Positions 50,922-60,694 are shown, numbered from the stretch's first letter. The stretch: DNA of 64,000 nt from Acanthochlamys bracteata (GCA_019914995.1 CM034142.1:2871031-2935030); one strand, 5' to 3'. Notes: generated by a model from the sequence alone, not told the origin. Numbers and translations: made by a program.

Positions 50922-50971
50922 TTACTTGCGTCTTTTCTCTTAACTTACCATTAAGTTTTCAACGCAAGTAA
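50922..50971 (+). other. Conserved stem-loop H3 in unit C
   Basis: TTACTTGCGT (50,922-50,931) and ACGCAAGTAA (50,962-50,971) form a perfect 10-bp stem with a 30-base loop. Confidence 0.65.
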
Positions 50972-51862
50972 CATCTGTTTCGGAAACTCCGGCATAACTT
51001 TGCCAATTTCAGTGCATAATGAGATTTGATCTTTCATGCAATAAAATATCTACGTGCATGCTTACATAAGATTAGGACAGTGATAGTAACTAAAATTACA
51101 AGTTAGGAATTGATTAGATTTATGGTTGATAAAAATCCCACTGTTGTATGTTACACAAGCTGGAGTTGTGATATACAGGTGCACGAGATGCATAGAATGC
51201 TTTTACACGTACGGCATAGCACTTAACCTGGCATAAGAATTATGCACTAGATATTTTAGACATATATAAGTTATGACCTCCGCTAAGTATAACCATAGAC
51301 CTTGGGCCTAGCATATTAGTATGCTTAGAATTGACATATACGTAAGAATCATGACGTAATATACTTACTTGTGACTAATAAATGGCTTAGCATGTATAGC
51401 AAGTGTACCTAGATCTAGTGACATGCAAGTGTATGTTAGAAACAGATTGCATGAACTTTTATGTATGTCGTTTGAACTTTTGCATGAAATATAATATTTA
51501 TTTGTAAAACATGGTTATAGAGAGTGATGATTATTGCAATTTATGCATGGTAATGTTAGATATGAGAGCACACTCTCATTTATTGTTCCCTCATGCATAG
51601 ATTATGTGACATGATATTCCTATATGTGCATGGATCCTCGATTATGATTGGAACTAGTGGAAGCTTTGAGCTTGGTTGACTATGTATATGAATGCATAAG
51701 CATATGATCTATGACCAATGCCTGCAAAGGCTTGAGTTTGATTGACCTTATGCATAGACACTCGCGCTGTACAAGGATATGCGAGTCAGGAGCTGAGATC
51801 AGGATCACAGTGGGTGTGGGGCGGGCACCCACCTATGATCATAGTATCGTTAGGCCCATTCG

Positions 51863-51880
51863 CGTGGGGGCAATACCACG
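51863..51880 (+). other. Conserved hairpin H2 in unit C
   Basis: CGTGG, loop GGGCAATA, CCACG. Confidence 0.6.
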
Positions 51881-52598
51881 ACCCATCCGGTTCGATCATC
51901 CGGGATGGTTGTACCTCGCCGAGGCAGGAGTAGCCTAGTTGGTAGGTTGAGCTGGAGACTGGGTCTCGCTCTTTGTTTTATGATTATTATTGTGATTCCC
52001 TGATCAGTGTCACGTCAGTAGATAGATACATATACACGCATGATGACATATGCAGATGGTATAGGCAAGTATTGACCTTTTACTCCAATTTGACTTTCTG
52101 ACAAATGATATATCATAAATATAGACACTTATGCATGCATAACCATACGTCTAAATAACATAGATATATTTGGTATATTGCATGTATTATATATGCGTGG
52201 ATGAATATTAAAATGTAAGAATTGAGAACTCTTATAACATAATTATTTGTTACGAGAAGAGGATTTGTGTTGCATGTAATACTTCCGTATTTGTCTTTAT
52301 TAGAACTAGGCCAGTATGGGACGACCTAGGACTAGATAAGGCATGATCTAATCTATCGTTGCATTTATTTCATATAGGGATATAAAGAAATACTGATAGG
52401 GTAATGCATTAGAAACTTTAAATGATGCATCCCTGATTTATTACCTCACTGAGACTGGGCTCAGCCTTTTGTTTCTTTGGCCTCTCCCAGTTATTGCAGG
52501 GCTGAGTTAGAGTTAGCAGACCTTATCATAGACCGGAGAGATATAATGATGATATGTTTAAAATATTCATGTTTATTATTTAGTTGGCTATGTAACAC

Positions 52599-52599
<1 letters not shown>

Positions 52600-52637
<38 letters not shown>
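52600..52637. repeat. (ATT)n microsatellite
   Basis: About twelve ATT units inside unit C, downstream of its acceptor. Confidence 0.95.
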
Positions 52638-52639
<2 letters not shown>

Positions 52640-53035
52640 AAATCATCAGTTTGGTACTCAATTATTGATTTATGTGTTTTTTCATTTTGTTTAGATGTAT
52701 TACCGCAGGTAGCGGTTGTATATTTTATTAAGTCTTTCTTGTGATTTATTTTTCATGTTGTTGTTGTGGTTTAATTGTTAGGTTCCTTTTCTTAAATTTT
52801 AAGAGAAGTTCTACCAAAATTTTTAAAATTTTGAATTGTGATGTTTTGAGTCGATTTTGTATTAGACTTACTGGGTTGGGCCGAGTTTGGGTTCTATTTA
52901 AGCTTGGTTTAGTCTAGTGCCGGTCATGGCCAGTTGGTGTCGTGACATAAAATTTTGTAGCAAGAATTATCACAAGTGAATTCTTGAATTAGGAAGGTAG
53001 TTATGTCATGAATGAACTCTTGTACGATGCAAGAG

Positions 53036-53043
53036 TATAAATA
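53036..53043 (+). promoter_or_regulatory. TATA box of the gypsy 3' LTR
   Basis: TATAAATA preceded by GCAAGAG and followed by a leader-like CT-rich stretch from about 53,075. The position, after the repeated pol end, suits an LTR promoter. Confidence 0.55.
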
Positions 53044-53330
53044 GGGATATACATGTAAGCCCTAGGGGAAGCGATAATATTTTCCTTCTTCTACTACTGC
53101 GCCTCCTCTCTATTATGCACACATTCCACCACCTCATGTCTTCTACCTTCTACTAATCTTTTGTTTTCATCCTTCTCCTCCAAACTTCCATCAACTCTTT
53201 TTTCAACATAAAAACACAACAGAATCCATCTTCTTCTTGTGCTAATCCATTGCTTTTCCATCCAAAATTACTTGAAATTTTTGCTTCAATATCAAAGAAA
53301 GGATCACCCCTATTGACTAGAGATTCATTG

Positions 53331-54615
53331 AAAAAAAAGACTTTGCCAATTATTTAAAGTATCGATTTATCTATTTTATTCGGAACTTTAATTCGGAACT
53401 TTACAAAAAATCTCATTGAGCTTTTTCCCTAGGTGTGCAAAATATATATTTTATCCTTAGTAAGTTAAAAATACAACGGTATATAAATATGCTGGTCCAT
53501 CGATTTCACTCATTTTTTTGTTCTCCTCTTCCGTGCGATCAACAGTGTTCCTTATCGGTCATGATTTGTAATATTTGCCCTACTTCTTTTCGGTCGGCGC
53601 CGAAGCTCCTCCTCCTTCTCATTCTCTTCATCTTATTTTTTCGCCTTCGCCGCACCAATTGCTGCTCGGAATTGCACATTGACGAACAGGTACAAACCTT
53701 AATTGAGCTTGAGAGCGCGTCAGGACTCTGATTGAGTTTGCTCTTTCCGACCTACTTTTTCCCCCGCTGTTCGAGCGTGCTTATTCTTCTCGCTAGTACT
53801 CACACTTATACCCAATCTGATTATTCTATTACTTTCTTCTGTAATCGATTAAATCAATCATGGATAAATCTTTCTCAAAAATACATTTATGTCTTGATTT
53901 TTATGATTACCATTTGTTTATAATTGCTTCCTCTATCTTTTGAAATCTTTAATTTCTTTTTAGGCGAAATTTGTTTAATGTGTTGTTAGATGTTTTTTGT
54001 TTTTCTTTGATATGTCTGTGGCATTTACTGCTGGAGCTCTTTCCATTGTGCTTGTTTATTTTATCGGATCTATATCTCCCCTTATAGTTTAGATTTCTCA
54101 TTCGTGAACCTACTAATTGTGTTTTTTTCTCTCTTCAATATTCGTAGGCAAGAACAAAATCAAAATTAGCGGTGAGTTCTTGGCTTTGCTATAGCTTTGG
54201 TATTTTTGGTGGAACTACTGATATTCAATTTGGTCTTGTGATTTCTGGATGTTATTTTTGGGAAAAAGAGCAGCAGAAGAAGAGGGAGGAAAGGGGTGTC
54301 TCCCGTGCCTTCCAAAGAGGCGAGTGCAACAGAGAAGCATCCTACAAGTTTTCTCACTTTAAGTAACGGTTAATCGAATTGTTTTTGGATTACATAATCC
54401 TTGCATCACTAGTATATTTCTATAATATTTCTGTAAATTGTTCTTTTGCTTATCAAAAGTTGTATTTGAACTTCTGTGCTATCAAACTTCAGTAAATATT
54501 CATCTTTTGAGTGTGAGGAACTGTTGTGGACTTGGATTTTGTATTATTAGTCTACAGTTAGATAACCTGTGAGACTTTGCACAGGTTTTGCATTAAGCTT
54601 GTGAGGTTTTTGCAT
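53331..54615 (+). other. Exon-like region upstream of the gap; gene not identified
   Basis: CT-rich and more GC-rich around 53,560-53,720, with a donor-like ACGAACAG|GTACAAA at 53,690, an acceptor-like ATATTCGTAG near 54,148 followed by 24 bases and GTGAG, and a purine-rich block at 54,255-54,360. The pattern resembles 5' UTR or early exons of a + strand gene, possibly the one holding the PPR sequence beyond the gap. No protein domain is visible. Confidence 0.3.
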
Positions 54616-54715
54616 NNNNNNNNNNNNNNNNNNNNNNNNNNNNNNNNNNNNNNNNNNNNNNNNNNNNNNNNNNNNNNNNNNNNNNNNNNNNNNNNNNNNN
54701 NNNNNNNNNNNNNNN
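54616..54715. other. Assembly gap of 100 N
   Basis: Exactly 100 N, the usual placeholder for a scaffold gap of unknown size. The true distance and the sequence joining 54,615 and 54,716 are unknown. Confidence 0.99.
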
Positions 54716-54716
54716 T

Positions 54717-55517
54717 TTGTTCAGTGAAGCTGAAGAGCAAGCCTTTGAGGCATTTCAATCTATGGGTGTAGCTGGAGTAAATGCTAATTCCTTTAGTTTT
54801 GGTGCTTTGATAGGTTATTGTTCTTACAAAATAGCATTTGGTAAGGGGAGATAATCCCACGTGCTTGCTCTGAAGTGGGGTTTGGAGTTTGATGTAGTTG
54901 TAGGAAGTTTTCTTCTGGATATGTATGCAAAGTGTGGCAAAATGAATGATGCATTTAAACTTTTCCATGCAATGCCTGAAAAGGATGTTGTTTGTTGAAA
55001 TGGCATGATCTCTGGGTTAGCTCAAAATGGAGACTACGTTAAAGCTTTGGTGCTTTTTAATGGATGTTGTAACTGCATCACACTGGCATTGTACCAAATC
55101 AAATAACCTTTACTTGAGTCCCCACCGCATGCAATCATGGGGGCTTGGTTGAAGAAGGATGCAATTTCTTTAGTAGAATGGTTAATGAGTACTCTATTCA
55201 GCCTTGACCAGAGCACTATTCTTGTATAGTGGATATCTTTGGCCGAGCAGAAGCAGATTCTTTCCTTCATTCTTTACCTTTCAAGCCAGATGCATTCATG
55301 CTGCTTCGAGCCTGCAAACAAAGAGGTCACATAGCTATTGCGAAGTGCATTTCCAAAGACCTTCTCACTTGTGAAAAAAGTAATTCATCAAACTTTGTTC
55401 TGCTAGCTAACATGCTTGGGAAGTTAGAGAAAGTATGCTCATGAATGGGGTTTATAAAGTTGCAAGCACAAGCTGGATTTAATAAGAAGAAATGTACATT
55501 GTCTTTTGTTTCAGATT
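54717..55517 (+). pseudogene. Pentatricopeptide repeat protein (PLS class, E domain), pseudogene
   Basis: Organelle RNA-binding PPR proteins bind single-stranded RNA with helical repeats of about 35 residues. Reading from 54,717: FEAFQSMGVAGVNANSFSFG, LKWGLEFDVVVGSFLLDMYA, KCGKMNDAFKLFHAMPEKDV, NGMISGLAQNGDYVKALVLF. After a frame change: GIVPNQITFT, ACNHGGLVEEGCNFFSRMV, then the E-domain pattern EHYSCIVDIFGRAEADSFLH, PFKPDAFMLLRACKQRGHIA, SNSSNFVLLANMLGKLEKVC. MYAKCGK, the HGGLVEEG turn and EHYxCxVDxxGRA identify a PLS-type protein of the kind with E motifs. Breaks: TAA after FGKGR, TGA replacing the usual Trp before NGMISG, a frameshift near 55,060, further TGAs, and a TGA after EKVCS. The N-terminal part is missing or in the gap. 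No DYW motif follows. Confidence 0.88.
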
Positions 55518-56240
55518 AAACTGATAAAAGCAGTTCTCTCTACACTGCTAGGCATTACAAAACATTTAGGAGAAGCAACTTATATGAGTTTTGAGCTTTG
55601 ATTATCTTAGAAAAATGAAATGCTTTTGATGTTAACAATTTACAACTTAGATATTTTTTTGGAAGCTAAATTGCATATTAGAAGGCAATCCATAAGGTAC
55701 ATTAAGAGCAGAATGCTAGGTTCAATTGCACGCCTTAAATAATTTTGAGAGGCAGCACATTGCATGCTATTTACTAAGCACATCATAAGGTACATGAAGT
55801 TCATAGGTAATTTTGCTTCATATGTTACACATACTTTCTTGTTTAGCAGATACATCATACGTTCTGTTGTGATTAGGAATGTTTATGTTTCTTTAAAGAA
55901 ATGAAATAGATTGGGCAACCTACTACTCCACTCGTTGTCTCCCTTCAAATTTGTCACAATATTGAAACTAATGGGTTCATTCTGTTTGTCTTTTTATTGC
56001 TAACAACGGAGCGGCAATAGTGTAAATGATACGAACAAACTATATGGGCACTATGTCGAAGAAATTATGTTGAGTACTATTTCAGAACAAAAATTGGTGA
56101 TATCAGTTATATGGCAGGGCTTTGGCGAAATATATAGGCTATTAAATGTCTTAGATAGCTACAAACACAACGGCTAGAGCTTAGTTTGCTCTTTACTTTA
56201 TGCAGTAACAAACAAAGTAAACTTTAATTTGGAAAAGATT
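55518..56240. other. Non-coding DNA between PPR pseudogene and solo LTR
   Basis: No gene or repeat recognised. Confidence 0.4.
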
Positions 56241-57739
56241 TGGTTTGTTAGGTTTTCTTGTAAGATTAACTCAAGAGGGGAGGGGTGAATTGAGTTAGTC
56301 AATAAAAAAATTTTAAATCACGCTTTAGTTACCCTCTTCGTAGCAAAGCTTACAAACCGCTATGTCAAGTCTGTAATTTGCGCATGTAAAAGAGTTAGAG
56401 TATTTACTGACATATGTAAAAAGGACAGTACTCAGGAAATTTAACGTGGTTCGGCAAAATTCCTTTGCCTACATCCACGGTCGCTCTATCACCAGAGCCA
56501 AAGCTTCACTAAACCTTTAATAAGCTACAAATACACCTAGAGGAAAGTGCTTCACCAAGCACACTTACTCTACCGGGTTTCTTCGCCAAGACAACCCCTT
56601 AACAGCCTACTGGACACGCCTGTCCCCCTGGCTGATTTGCTATCTCTATTACAAGGTCTAAGAGCTTACACTAAGCTCCACCTGAGCTTCCTTTACCGGT
56701 GCCCCAGCACCACCTTCACAATTTCAGTAAAAGGTTACAAGAAAAGTAAACTAAAATTGAGCGCAGGATCTCTCTCATGAGAGTTAAGTGTTCATGATGT
56801 GTTTCAGATGAGATGATCGGAGAGGTTGCTGAGAGAGATTTCTTCAGTGTGACCGGCAGCAAGATTTGTTTGTGTAGAATAGTGGAGTTCTTGTGTATCT
56901 CTTTTTTCCTTGTGTTCTCTCTGTTTTGCTTGTGTTCTCTCTGTTTTGCTTGTGTTCTCTCTCTCCCTCTTTCTTCGTTGCTGTGACTCCCTTCTTATAG
57001 AGTTTCTTCCCTGTGTAGGAACCGTTGAGGAACGTTGCTGTTAGCGCTCTTTTTCATTGGTGGTTTTTCACGTCAGAGAGGAAGTGGTTTTGTCCAGCGG
57101 TTAATCAACCGCTTCCAAGTTTCTTTCGGCTGTGCAAGGTCTCCATAGCATTAAATGCGTTTTAGAAATTTGAATTTGCCGCCAGTGGTTAATAGCTTGA
57201 TTTAGCTAAGCTGCTATCTGAGACTCGATGAGCTGATGAGCTGATTTGGCTTGTCCATATTTAATGCATCGTTGGTTAACTGCTTGACTTGATTAAAGAC
57301 TTTGATCTGTATAATGTACTTTCTTCCCTTGATTATTGAGCTTTCCTTTTCTGTAAAATTGAAGATGTTTTTTGCTCTTTGTAGATCTTCTCTTTGAAAT
57401 GCTTCAGTCCGTTGTGAGTCCAGACGATTTTTGAAGCAAGGGAAAGTTTTGTTGCGGTTAAACCCAAAGTCTCTATTTCGATACAGAGAAGTCTTCTTGT
57501 ACTTCAGTAGTCGAGCAGCTGACTGCAATGTGACTATGACATCCTTTGTCCCGTATGTTGTTTAATTTGTAGTAGCATGACAGTTGGCTGTATGATGGCT
57601 GTTCTTGTCTACTGTAAATAAAATGATCTTTGTTTGTCTAATCCTGCAGAATCTTGTTTTCAGATTATTAGTCTAATATAAATCATAGTTCTTAATTCTT
57701 TGTTATCATCAAAATTATCTTTATAGTTCCAACATAGTT
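56241..57739. mobile_element. Solo LTR, 1,489 bp
   Basis: The element is 56,246-57,734. Ends are TGTTAGG and TTCCAACA, an imperfect inverted repeat starting TG and ending CA. Flanks TGGTT and TAGTT differ by one base and are the probable 5-bp target duplication. Internal marks common in plant LTRs: GGGGAGGGGTGAATTGAG near the left end, TTTAACGTGGTTCGGC at 56,439, and a TATA-like CTTATAGAG at 56,994. No primer-binding site, gag or pol lies next to it, so it is a solo LTR left by recombination. It has no visible relationship to units A-E. Confidence 0.8.
56909..56965. repeat. Tandem 20-bp repeat in solo LTR
   Basis: TTGTGTTCTCTCTGTTTTGC occurs twice and a third time in part, giving a CT-rich tract before the TATA-like site. 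Confidence 0.85.
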
Positions 57740-58550
57740 ATTTTCCTATTGTCTGAAAATCAAGATGCATACATTCAATTCTTATGTTTATTTGGTTATT
57801 ACTTGTTTTGTAACAAAAAGAAAAAAGCATGCTAGATATTTTTACCTTAGCCAAGTCTAACATTCCGCAACTCATCAAATTTAAAATGTTTAACCATCTA
57901 CTGAAATGACACTACTAAATTGGTTAATCTAATAAAAAGTTTTCTATTATAACAGTTTACATCAAGGTTCAGCTTTAAGTTCTTACTTATTTGTCTTAGT
58001 AACGGACAAATGTCACTCGACATGTTCAGGATAAAATACCATGGTGTAATTTTTCGGGATGACATAGGGATCATTTGGTTTAGCTTATTGAAGTTCTTTT
58101 CATCCCAAAGAAGCTCTCACATTTTTCAATATATCTTATACAGTATTTTATAGACTTTTGTATAATTTAGAAAGTACAGAAAAATTGTTTGTTGTACAAT
58201 CTTTATATTTATAATTTTTATTATTTTTTATGTCAAAATGGTCAAACTCATTTTTCAAAAATTTCAAAATGCCTTCATTTTGAAAAACTCCTTATCATAA
58301 GTACTCTCAAACGTCTCAATATTTTAAATTGACAATAGAAAGAAAAATTATACTATTAATTGAAATATTGAAGAAGTACTTTAGATTCTAAGAATCTTAA
58401 ATTAAGTAGGACCATAATAGAGTACATGTATTATTATTTTTGTAAATATAAGAATAATGATAATACTGTTGTTGTAATAGAGGATTGTGTTATATGCAAA
58501 GCGATGCTTTTAAATATTTAAATTTGATTATTTATCATTAAGGAAGAATT
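57740..58550. other. Intergenic; AT-rich MITE-like segment at 58,070-58,315
   Basis: GATCATTTGGTTTAGCTTAT at the left and CATAAGTACTCTCAAACG at the right form weak inverted termini (ATTTGG.TTAGCTTAT against GTTTGAGAGTACTTATG). The interior matches 30,835-31,075 and 31,785-32,020 in motif order. Otherwise nothing seen. Confidence 0.4.
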
Positions 58551-58554
58551 GAAG

Positions 58555-59107
58555 AATATGTTATACATAGAATTAGAACATGATGGATGAAATTGCGAGG
58601 CGTTACCAAAATTCGGTGAGATAAGAAAATACTTTTAAGGTTAAAAAGTAGTTTTATAGAACAGTCATTGGCCTGCAATGTTTATACGATACTGAGTGCT
58701 AAGCTATCAAAAATCAAGATATTTATAAAATAAAACTTAGCAAGAATGAGGATGCTAAGATTAATGTGCAAGTATATTATAACTAAAAAAATACGAAATG
58801 AGAATATACGTCAACAAACAGCACTCAAACCAATTGAGCACAACTTAAGGAAATGTAGGCTTAAATGGTTTGGATATCCCTTACTTAGACCTAAAAATGC
58901 TATAGTGTATAAGATTGATGTGATTTTATTAGAACAATTTAGGAGAAAAAGAGAAGACCAAAATTACTTTGCACAGGGTGATGGTGAAGGATTTAGAGGA
59001 TTTAATTTTGGTCTGAATCTGGTTTATAGTTGAACGGCATGGAAAGAACGGATTCCTGTAGCTGATCTTACTCAAGTTGGATAAAGACTTAGTCTGTTGT
59101 TGTTGGA
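58555..59107 (+). pseudogene. RTE-like LINE, 3' end of reverse-transcriptase ORF
   Basis: Non-LTR retrotransposon fragment. The clearest part is 58,746-59,033: MRMLRLMCKYIITKKIRNEN, IRQQTALKPIEHNLRKCRLK, WFGYPLLRP. This is the C-terminal part of plant RTE-like LINEs (family: MRMLRWMCG...KIRNE.IR...V.PI..K.RE.RLRWFGHV.RRP). Weaker upstream traces match the YG.ECW region at 58,665-58,740, and downstream AWKERIPVADLTQVG matches the final stretch. It ends in TTG repeats (59,095-59,106), the usual tail of this clade. Stops and shifts are present, and most of the element, including endonuclease and RT core, is absent, as expected from 5' truncation. Confidence 0.85.
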
Positions 59108-59875
59108 GTACAAGCGTAAGCTATTATAAGTTAGGTTGATTACTTGAGGAAGTAATTAGCAAATAACCTTATCTTATTGTGAGACATATGAAAGTTACTA
59201 CTGTGATAATGTTTTGACTTATGGCCTTGAAAGTCTAAAATGTTGCCAAGTTGCAGTTTGACTTGTTTCTTTGTGAACATCAAGATGAAATTTCTTGGAG
59301 TTAGTTCTTAGTGCTTCATTATGAAATTTAAGTCAGTTCCCTAATAAGATTAATAGCCTCTAAAGTTATGGGTGAAAATAATCCTGGGTTCTATCTTTCT
59401 GCTGGTTAAATGAGTTAGGGGAATGAGGGGTTTAGAAGAGTTTGGGTTTCGAGCTACCTTCCTCACACCCTGTTCTTATGTGGATTAACTTGGAGTATGT
59501 GATTTAACTTACTAACTCATCTAACTCGTAAGAGAACATTTCTTAAAGGTGTAGTTAAGGATGTTAAATTCATGTCCTTAACATTGATAATGCTTACATT
59601 GTCTTCTGAAACCTATTCAAAGGGTGAGTTAGGGGTGTTACGAGTGGTGAGGGGATTAGCTCCACCACCAACTCCACTAACACTTTTCATGTTGTTAACT
59701 CATCTAACTTGCAAAAGAATGGAGGTCATATACACCTACACATCCACAATTGCTAGTTGGATTGTTCGAGGCTTGTAGCATCTCCTTTTTATACAACAAA
59801 TTTAGATTCCAGGGGCTGTTAGACTATGCCAAAATTTTTGAACTTTTGAAATAAAGCTGCTTTATAGTACTTTCA
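59108..59875. other. Non-coding DNA before the hAT element
   Basis: No gene recognised. A 68-codon open frame at 59,572-59,778 resembles nothing known. Confidence 0.35.
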
Positions 59876-60060
59876 GCCAATGTTGTTAAAATCCCGATTT
59901 AAATCTTAAAATCCTACGATTTTAAGTAAGTAAAACGATCCCGATATTAGTAAAATCGTTTTTCCGTAAAAATCGCACCTAAGCCGCGATCTTGATATTA
60001 AAATCGGTAAGATTGCAATCTTCGTAGGATTTTACACGATCTTACACTATAAGGGGTCTT
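59876..60060. repeat. Subterminal repeat-rich left end of the hAT element (probable)
   Basis: Within 185 bases, motifs of the type TAAAATC, ACGATTTTA and AAATCG recur many times on both strands (59,888, 59,906, 59,918, 59,950, 59,999, 60,028). Dense short subterminal repeats are typical of hAT elements and bind the transposase. The true terminus and 8-bp duplication could not be fixed because no matching right end is in the window. Confidence 0.45.
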
Positions 60061-60390
60061 TTGTAAATTGATTAAGCGTGAGAGGTTTCTCAAAATTGGC
60101 TAAATACTAATTCACAAATCGATCACATGAGACATTCAGTAGCAAGCTAGCGAGAAAAGAAATTTCTAGTCCCTAATTTTTTCTTCTTTCTTGATAGATC
60201 GGAGCCGAAAATAGAGAAGTTTTTTCAAATTTTCAGACATCTCTTCCGTTTAAGCCTACCAGAGTAGAATTGTTTCCTTCTAGATCGGGAGTTTCTTGAT
60301 TCGAGCTCGATAGCTTCGACTTCTTCGTAAATCTTCTACGCCGGAAGTTTCTTGTTCAATTTAGATTCTTCTTCAATTTTCTGAGCCCTG

Positions 60391-60648
60391 GTACGTTAAA
60401 CATACTTTTGTTAAATTTTTTTTATTTTGTTATATTTGTTTCAGATTTTGTTAAACTTTGAGTGTTGAATGTTGAGGGGCGAGTGACGGCGATACTTGGT
60501 AGTTGGTAATATTTTTGTTGTTAATTTATTACTTCAACAAATTAAATATTTAATAATTGAAATTAATTTTTGGATTGTCATATGCTACTGAAATTGTCGA
60601 TTGTTTAGTTACTCTGTTTTAAATTATAACTGTAATTTTTTTTTGCAG
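60391..60648 (+). other. Putative 5' UTR intron of the hAT transposase gene
   Basis: Donor GAGCCCTG|GTACG and acceptor TTTTTTTTGCAG| leave a spliced leader ending 46 bases before the ATG at 60,695. A T-rich interior and strong polypyrimidine tract support it. Confidence 0.5.
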
Positions 60649-60694
60649 TGTTGTTTTTCTTCTTCTTCTTATCAAGTCTTGATTAGTTAAGAAG

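Larger units (their letters stand above)
49904..52952 (+). mobile_element. LTR-like unit C (3,039 bp) with near-perfect target duplication
   Basis: The element is 49,909-52,947, TGTAACACCCC to GTGTCGTGACA. Flanks are CAAAA and TAAAA (one change). It inserted in the 3' LTR region of the gypsy element: joining the flanks restores the sequence seen at 43,785-43,815. Leader about 50,020-50,497, with a long open frame (MADENPQLRSGARRHFDGDD...) that I do not recognise. Donor GCTTAG|GTGGG is at 50,498 and acceptor CTCTCCCAG ends at 52,490. H1 is at 52,309-52,326 (weakened), H2 at 51,863-51,880 and H3 at 50,922-50,971. Orientation is opposite to B. Confidence 0.85.
43600..53330 (+). mobile_element. 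Degenerate Ty3/gypsy retrotransposon, host of nested units B and C
   Basis: Reverse transcriptase starts at about 43,875 ([20 protein letters not shown]), and the element ends in an LTR-like region with a TATA box (53,036-53,043). With units B (45,420-48,835) and C (49,909-52,947) removed, RT, RNase H, integrase and the C-terminal end follow in the normal gypsy order. Gag and protease are missing. A stretch of about 180 bp at 43,671-43,848 repeats the 3' end of pol plus LTR edge (49,771-49,908 joined to 52,948-53,014), lying directly before RT, which points to a recombination or deletion. Outer limits are approximate because no LTR pair with target duplication could be delimited. Confidence 0.75.
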
